A stretch of DNA of 64,000 nt, taken from assembly GCF_000002425.4 (NCBI RefSeq), contig NC_037262.1, positions 7,220,123 through 7,284,122 on the forward strand, read 5' to 3'. This document shows positions 57,219 through 64,000 of this stretch, piece by piece. The notes beneath the pieces were generated by a model, which ran no database searches, was not told the origin of the DNA, and saw only the letters and a list, made by a program, of their open reading frames with translations. Made by a program: the position numbers and the translations under genes. The DNA comes from Physcomitrium patens (Eukaryota > Streptophyta > Bryopsida > Funariales > Funariaceae). Positions within the stretch are counted from its first letter, which is position 1. The number at the start of each line of letters is the position of its first letter.

Positions 57219-60200
57219 TCATCTTGGTTTTGATGGATGTCGTTGATGAAAAACTTTGACTTTAGCTGATGCATTTGCTAGATTCCTGGATGGCTCCTAT
57301 GTGCGCTCACTAATATCATATCCGCACCAATGAACAAGATATTCCAGCTTATTTCGGCGCCGCCTTGAGTCTAATATCTCTTCCACCTCAAATTCTTCAT
57401 TACTATCTACTTCTATAGGAGGCGGTGGCATTTGTCTTCTTCCTTGTATATCCACTGTCTTATATGGTTCAAGAAGAGACACGTGGAATACAGGATGGAT
57501 CTTCATTGACTCCGGTAGATGTAACCGATATGCAACTGGGTTGATCTGTTCAGAAACAGAAAAGGGGCCAAGCCTACGATAGTCCAACTTGTCACAAGGT
57601 CGAGTGGTCTTGATATTGCGACAAAGTAGCCATACCTTATCACCCACGTTGATCTGTGGTTGCTCCTTACGATATACATCTGCATTTATCTTTTGTCGTT
57701 CTTGAGCTTTCTTCAATTGCATCTTCATTATTGCATGTAACTCTGACAACCGATTTGCCATATCTTCTGCTGCAGGATTATCAACTTTTGAAAAATCAAA
57801 AGTATCAAGTCGTGGATGATAGCCATAATTGGCAAAGAAAGGTGTTTGTTGCGTGGAGGAATGTACCGTATTATTATAAGCAAACTCTGCCAATGGCAGA
57901 AGGTTTGTCCAATCATCTTGTTGGTAGTTGATGGTACACCTTAAATACTATTCCAAGACTTGGTTTACGCGCTCTGTTTGTCCATCAGTTTGAGGATGGA
58001 AAGCTGAAGATAGCTTTATGTCCACTTTTAAAATCTTGAAAAGAGTCCTCCAAAATCTCGACACAAATTGAGTTCCCCTATCCGATATGATATCTTTAGG
58101 TAATCCATGATAGCGATAGATATTATCAATGAAAAGCTTAGCTGTTTCTTCACCTGTGATAGATTTTGTACATGGCATAAAATGTGCCATCTTGGTGAAA
58201 CGATCTACTATCACAAATATAGAATCATAAGAACTTGAGTTTGGAAGATCTGTGATGAAATCCATAGAAACAGAAGACCATGGTTGTTCTGGTATAGGTA
58301 ATGGCTGAAGAAGTCCGTAAGGTCGATGTCGAGGAATTTTTGATCTTGAACAAATATCACATGATTGTACAAAGTCTTTGACTGACTTCCACATTTGTGG
58401 CCACCAAAAATCTCTTGATATGAGTTCCAGAGTCTTATTATATCCAAAGTGCCCTGCTGCTGGAAAGTCATGACGTGCTTGAAGAACACGCAAACGTGCT
58501 TTTCCTTCTAGAACATATAGGCGTCCTTCAAAATATAATAGATTATTCTTGAACTCGAACTTAGAAGAATCATGAGACTTGGAAGAATTATTCTCGATAT
58601 CATGAACAAGAGGGTCTGAGGACATACTGGACTGGATTTGCTTGAGAAAAGTTGAATCAACAGTCAATGTTGATTTCACTGCTCGGAGATGAAATTGCTC
58701 CGGTTTCAAGAGGACCGTTCTTTGTTGCTCAAAAGCTGCATCTCCTTCTTTTGGTGCAAAATAAGAACGTCTAGACAGGGCATCGGACAAACCTTGTTGT
58801 TTTCCTGGCCGATAAGTGATAATGAAGTCGAATCTTGACAAAGACATACTCCAACGAGCTTGACGACAATTCAACACGCGTGCTGACATGAAATAATCGA
58901 GGTTCTTGTGATCTATATACACAGTGACTGGACTAGAAGCACCTTCTAGATAATGACGCCATTCTTGAAAGGAATCTACGATTGCAAGAAGTTCTTTATC
59001 GTGGATCTCATAATTGATCTCGGCTGCTGAGAATTTTCTTGAATGAAAAGCTATCAGATGAAGTTTGTCATCTGTTCCCATTTGTGATAAAACTGCACCC
59101 AAGGCAAAATCCGATGCGTCTGTTTCCATAAAAAATACCTTGGAAAAGTCAACACGATATAAGACTGGTGCAGAGACAAACGATGTCTTCAAGGCTTCAA
59201 ATGCTGCTTCCGCTTCTTGATTCCATTGGAATTTATCTTTACTAGTCAAGCGTGTAAGTGGAGCTGCAACTCGTGAGAAGTCTTTGATGAAGATCCGATA
59301 GTAATTGGTAAATCCCAAGAAACATTGGACATCTCTTACAGTCTTTGGAATCTTCCAATCCATGATTGTTTGGACTTTCTTAGAATCCATCATAAGACCA
59401 TCATTTGAAATGATGTATCCTAAAAAGTCAACTTGAGTAGTGTGAAATACACACTTTTCCATCTTGGCGTACAATCCTGCATCTCTGAGTTTTTGTAATA
59501 CTTGACGAACATGTATTTCATGTTCTTCAATATTCTTAGAATAAATCAGGATATCGTCTAGGTAGCAGACGACAAAATTGTCTAAGAATTCACGAAATAC
59601 ATCATTCATGAGATGTTGAAAAGCAGCTGGTGCATTCGTGAGTCCAAAAGGCATGACATTATATTCAAAATGCCCGTACCTGGTTCGAAACGCAGTCTTC
59701 CATTCATCTCCTTCTTTGATCCGTACTAGATTATATGCTCCTCTTAGATCTATTTTTGTATAGATCTTAACTTGATTTAACTGGTCAAGGAGTCCTGATA
59801 TCAAAGGTAATGGATACCTGTTCTTGATTGTGATCTTGTTGAGTCCTCGATAATCAACACACATTCATAAAGATCCATCTTTTTTCTTTACGAATAAAAT
59901 TGAAGCTCTTGCTGGAGATTTTGAATGGCGTATGAAATTCTTCGCTAAATTCTCATCAGTATATGTCCTGAGTTCAGCCAACTCATCTTGCGATAAACTG
60001 TAAATTGGTCCAAATGGTGGCAGAGTTCCTTCCTTGAGATCGATTGAACAATCGTATGGGCGATGCTCAGGAAGAATATCTGCATTCTTTTTCTCAAAAA
60101 CGTCTTGATAATCTTGATATTGACTTGGAATGCCACTTGAAGTCTTTACGCTTTCAGAAATAGGTGCAGCATAAATAGCAAAAGTTGATCCTTCTTTTGC

Positions 60201-60707
60201 TGCGTGTATAAATGCTTTTGCACCTATAAGTGCGAGTTTTACTATACTAGACTCATGGTTTTTTACTTGATTAATAGAACTGTTACTAATGCTGTGAGGA
60301 AAATCAAGTTTACGAGAAATCCAATCTATTCGAGGATTATACTTTTCTAACCATGATAAGCCTAAAATTACTGGATTAGAGGGAGATCTAATTATATTAA
60401 AAATTACGCAACTACTATGACCATTTATTACTACATCTACAGGAAGTGTTTCGTGAGTTACATCTCCAGAAGACAACGGACGACCATCTATGACTTCTAC
60501 GTGTACAGGTTTAGTTTTTTGTATTAATGATATTCTATGACATCTAGCAAATTCTTCATCTAAAAAACAAGATGAGGCTCCTGAATCTACCAAGGCAGTG
60601 GCTTTGTAATTATTAGGTCCTAAACGCACATCTATTATAAAACAAGGAGATGGTTCTGAGGAGAGGATAGGACCTTCATTAGAAGTTGTACAAGATTCCA
60701 GCCGCAT
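57219..60707 (-). pseudogene. pol: Element D Pol with three nonsense codons
   Basis: Protease (LVDSGASSCFLDEEF), RT ([12 protein letters not shown]), RNase H, HHCC zinc region, integrase core with the D-D-E residues (including DGQTERVNQ), GPF module and chromodomain are all recognisable, without frameshift. Stops lie at 59865-59867 (TGA before the RT MCVDYRG motif), 57948-57950 (TAG after NQVLE) and 57297-57299 (TAG for Trp in the chromodomain ERTWEP motif). The first and third are explained by single C-to-T or G-to-A transitions, the pattern expected from deamination of methylated cytosine. The element also has an ATG where B has GTG at the nominal start. Confidence 0.9.
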
Positions 60708-60712
60708 GGTCC

Positions 60713-61720
60713 CTATTGTAGCTGGACGTACTCGTTTTCTGACATACTGTCTTCTTTGACAGCCGTACTCCTCATTTTGTAGTTACGTCGCTTCTTTGGA
60801 CAATGTTGAGCAGTGTGCTTAGGTTCTCCACAATATAAGCACAATCCTTCTTGTCGACGACTAGACTTTTCTTGCTCAGTAAGAGGTTTGAAACGTACCG
60901 CATCAATTTGCATATCCTCTACTTCTGAAGGTATGTGTTGAGGAGACGTCGGTGTTGCCATTGAATTGTAGTAACGTTGAGGCCCACTTGTGCGACTCTC
61001 GGATCGAAATTCAAAAAGTCGATTGTCGCACTTCACAGCAAAGTCAATTGCTTGACTCAATGTTTGAGGATCAGGTAAATTAAGCATCAATTTCTTTACC
61101 TCATATTGTAATCCGTAGAAAAATTGACTCACAAGTGCGGCATCATCCCACTTGATATCAGTTGCAAGTTGTCGAAATTGCGAAGCATATAATGTTACTG
61201 ATCGATTGCTTTGTCGCAAAATATGGATCTTGTTGGTTGCAATACGAATTGCATCATGTTCTCCAAACATGGATCGAAACTCCGCCAAAAAAGCCTCCAG
61301 ATTATCCAATATTGGATCTCGTCGTTCAAGAAAAGATGAAAACCATGACAATGCTGAACCTGCAAGAAGTGTACCAATGAATCTAACTTGTGACCCTGGA
61401 GTTGGATAGCTCTGGGGTTGAAGTTCAATCACTAGTTGGACCTGATTGATGAATCCTCGAAACTTGGATCTGGTACCATCAAACTTCTCGGGCAAGGCAA
61501 CTCTCGGTTCTCTAACACTCGAATGGTGTTCCATTCTGGGAGAAGGGACATGGTTTGGTGCAGATGTTGAAGCAGCTCCAATCATCTCTATATCTTCACT
61601 TCCTACCATTCTTGTTGCTCCTTGTGGTGGTAAATTGAGTTGATGCATCGCAAGCATTAACTCCCTCAATTGTTCTTGCATCTGTGCCATTGCACTCTTC
61701 ATTTCAACAAGCTCTGCCAT
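60713..61720 (-). CDS. gag: Element D Gag polyprotein
   Basis: 335 residues, intact. Same layout as B Gag: Met/Gln-rich N-terminal helix, capsid region with LPEKFDGTRSKFRGF and ALSWF, and a CCHC knuckle [14 protein letters not shown] close to the C-terminus. Pol follows in the -1 frame with an overlap of the open frames. It could assemble particles if translated. Confidence 0.92.
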   Translation of the reverse strand: MAELVEMKSAMAQMQEQLRELMLAMHQLNLPPQGATRMVGSEDIEMIGAASTSAPNHVPSPRMEHHSSVREPRVALPEKFDGTRSKFRGFINQVQLVIELQPQSYPTPGSQVRFIGTLLAGSALSWFSSFLERRDPILDNLEAFLAEFRSMFGEHDAIRIATNKIHILRQSNRSVTLYASQFRQLATDIKWDDAALVSQFFYGLQYEVKKLMLNLPDPQTLSQAIDFAVKCDNRLFEFRSESRTSGPQRYYNSMATPTSPQHIPSEVEDMQIDAVRFKPLTEQEKSSRRQEGLCLYCGEPKHTAQHCPKKRRNYKMRSTAVKEDSMSENEYVQLQ

Positions 61721-61932
61721 AGTAGCACTTAGAAAAGAGAAGATGTCTAATAACGCTCAAAACAAATAGAAGAGAGGAATTGATAACAAAGAAAATACTA
61801 AGAACAATATCAGTTTAAAAGAGGGTAATCCGCAACTTCTAATGCGCTTATGTCTTATCAAGAAAAAGGGGTAATCCACTCTTAATCAAGAAAAGACAAA
61901 GCTCTGATATTGTAAGTGTACTCTTGTCAATC

Positions 61933-62472
61933 TGTCAAGGACAAGAACTCGATGAAAGCTAAAGAGTAAGTGAGACTTTTCTCAAAAAGAAATAGGACAA
62001 AATAGAAATATGTATATTAAGAAAGAAACTGGAATGGCTATTGCCAAAATACAAGAAAACTAGAGACCCTTGAAACTAGACTAGAAGCAAGAAAGGAGTT
62101 GACAAGAGTGAAGAGGGCTTCACTCTTGCCTCTATATATACTATCTAACTAGAAGCCACGTGGCGATGTTCTATAAGACCTCCAATATATGTTGACTTTC
62201 TAGGCCACATGCCTTTGCTTGCAAGGCAAGTTTTCTATGGATGGACCACGTAGTTAGCTTGTTCTTTAAGCTTCCAACATGTGTGGCACATGGCTAACTT
62301 GTTGACCAAGTTTCTAACCTAAAAGTCAACTATAGACTCCTATAAAGTCAAAGCAGCGTCTATGAAGCTTCTAAGAAGCTTCTCTAGAAGATATTACACA
62401 ATTAACCTACTTTTATCTACTTTTACATACTTTTATCTATTCATATAGGTAATTATATGTATGTCCGTGACA
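61933..62472 (-). repeat. Element D 5' LTR
   Basis: 540 bp, identical by eye to the 3' LTR except at 62373. The primer-site region (ATATCAGAGC on the minus strand, near 61901-61910) adjoins it. Confidence 0.95.
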
Positions 62473-64000
62473 CATATATCCTGTCACCGAACTATGTGTT
62501 GTTCGATCAGCCCATAATGCAAATGACAAAAGCCGTGGCCACTCTTTAACTTTCCCATTACAAGCTTTGACCAATGCTTTCACAATCGGCGGGTGACCAC
62601 GTTCGCTTTTTGCATTCCCTTCTGGATTATAAGCAGTAGTCAGTGATAGTTTAACTCCACATTTTTCAAAGAACTTACGAGCTTCTTGTGCATTTAATTC
62701 TCCACGATCTGCAGTGATTTTTCCTACACATCCGTAACGGCAAATGACATCTTCAAGCAAAAACCTACAAATCCCTTTTGTAGATTTTATCCTCAATGCT
62801 CTTCCTTCTACTTGATTTGATAAATCTTCACGAGCTAAAACCAAATATCTCATCTGCCATAACCCAACCGGCATAATAACCAAATCAACAACCCATTTAA
62901 AATGAATAGCCAGAGGATACGTAGGATGAAGACTATCTCGATGTCGGATATTAGAATACGATTGACAGATTTCACATGACTCTACAAATGAGAGCACATC
63001 TCGATACATATTTTTCCACCAATATCGTTCCTTGAGTTTAGCAAAAGTAGCCCAGATTCCTCTATGCCCTGCCCATAAACTATCATGAAACTCCTTTAAT
63101 AATTTTAGTTTTTCTTCCCTTTTGCCTATCACTCGTTGTGGCATCCCAATTCCTTTCTTCGGTCTCTTCCATAAGAATCCATCTCGAAGTAAAAATCCAT
63201 ATGCTTTTTTTCTTATTTGTTTGAATTTTTCTGTAGACCAATTCCCCTGTTTAGACAAGGTATTCAAATAATGACCAATATCCAATAATTCTCCTTCATA
63301 AGATTCTTCAAGAAATAGCTTGTCTTCTTTGTTGAGATTTGATATTGAATAGAATTTCAATCTGACATCATCAATGTCTTCAATCATTTCGTCCTCCCTC
63401 TCGTATCTTGCTCGAGATAACATGTCTGCTACTAAATTGTCCTTTCCAGTGATATGCTTAAATTCTAGATTTAGCGACTTAATATAAGCAATCCATCTCA
63501 ACATTGCAATATCTGGCGTTGAACAATTAATAATCATTCCAAGCAATGGCAAGCAATCTGTTTCAATTACTACTACTGCCCCAATCAAATAGTCCTTTTC
63601 AGCTTTCATAGTCGAAACAACTCCCCAAAGTTCTCTTTTGACTTGCGAATATGCACGCTGACGAATACTTAAAACTTTAGCCCCAAATCGAACTGCAAAT
63701 CTACTCCCATTCGAATCATGTTGATCCACCGCCCATCCAACGGCAATTGGACTAGCGTCTACAGTAAGAATCACTAGTCTATTGCACTTATAATCAACCT
63801 TCCTCAATATTGGAGGTGACATCAATAATTTCTTCAATCTTTGCATTGCCTGAATATGCCTTTCTTTCCATTCAAATCGGTAACCCTTGCGTAACAGTTC
63901 ATATAATGGATCCGCTATGTGAGCAAAATGAGGGATCCAGATTCGATAAAATATACATGCACCCAAAAACCTGCGAACCTCTGTTAAAGAACCACAATCC
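62473..64000 (-). pseudogene. pol: Element G Pol (RT thumb, RNase H, integrase), open at the window edge and split by D
   Basis: The minus-strand frame is open to base 64000. Order: end of RT (RRFLGACIFYRIWIPHFAHIADPLYELL), RNase H (LTVDASPIAVGWAVDQ, IETDCLPLLG, GKDNLVADMLSRA), HHCC zinc region (GHRGIWATFAKLKERYWW...CEICQ), integrase core (VVDLVIMP, TADRGE, NPEGNAKSERGH). The catalytic acidic residues appear present. The frame runs into D's LTR at 62472 and the natural continuation is at 56123. Apart from the insertion no damage is visible. Confidence 0.88.

Larger units (their letters stand above)
56124..62472 (-). mobile_element. Element D: very young B-family Gypsy chromovirus nested in G
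   Basis: 6.35-kb element with a perfect 5-bp target duplication CATAT (56119-56123 and 62473-62477). Its 540-bp LTRs differ at one position by eye (G at 56564, A at 62373). Gag and aORF are intact, but pol has three stop codons. Nearly identical LTRs beside a defective pol suggest that it was mobilised by proteins supplied from elsewhere. Confidence 0.95.
54112..64000 (-). mobile_element. Element G: large Ty3/Gypsy element without a chromodomain, split by element D
   Basis: Minus-strand element entering from beyond the right edge. Read in its own direction: pol from RT thumb through RNase H to integrase (64000-62473), interruption by D, the integrase C-terminal region (56123-55555), purine tract, 3' LTR (55487-54112). 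Its integrase and tail differ clearly from the A and B families, and no chromodomain is visible. It sits in element H. Confidence 0.85.

Overview
The window is nuclear DNA of a land plant. Three or four ordinary intron-containing plant genes (AUF-type F-box protein, DUF1295 membrane protein, cytochrome b5, a small membrane protein) sit on an AT-rich background between two stacks of LTR retrotransposons. Long GC-rich leaders, small exons and abundant chromodomain Gypsy elements would suit a non-seed plant such as a moss, but that placement is inference.

Left stack (1-18.7 kb): decayed AT-rich LTR sequence with telomere-like minisatellite blocks flanks an old solo LTR (3255-3447 and 15963-16256). 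That LTR is split by Ty3/Gypsy element A (3448-15962), which is itself split in pol by element B (7357-13695, perfect 5-bp target duplication ATATC). A and B are related chromoviruses: gag with a CCHC knuckle, pol in the -1 frame, integrase with a C-terminal chromodomain. Both also carry an extra sense ORF between pol and the 3' LTR.

Gene island (18.7-46 kb): an AT-rich stretch with (TA)n tracts and two MITE-like inverted repeats; an F-box gene (27449-28597) behind a leader with C and G homopolymers; a two-exon gene for a small single-pass membrane protein (34227-35048); a nine-exon DUF1295/steroid-reductase-like gene (36572-40233); and a three-exon cytochrome b5 gene (42765-44733). All four genes are on the + strand.

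Right stack (46-64 kb): decayed minus-strand element E (46050-50509) holds a solo LTR (F) and a plus-strand relative H (from 50510). H is interrupted by G, a different, larger minus-strand Gypsy element without a recognised chromodomain. G's integrase is split by the very young element D (56124-62472, target duplication CATAT; LTRs differ at 1 of 540 positions by eye). E, H and D belong to the same family as B.

The most interesting signals are the conserved accessory ORF of A, B and D (with a remnant in E); dense heat-shock-element arrays in the A LTR; and a TATA-proximal hairpin kept by compensatory changes between the A and B families. No autonomous element was found: A, B and D are all broken by stops, frameshifts or nesting, yet the accessory ORF is open in all three.
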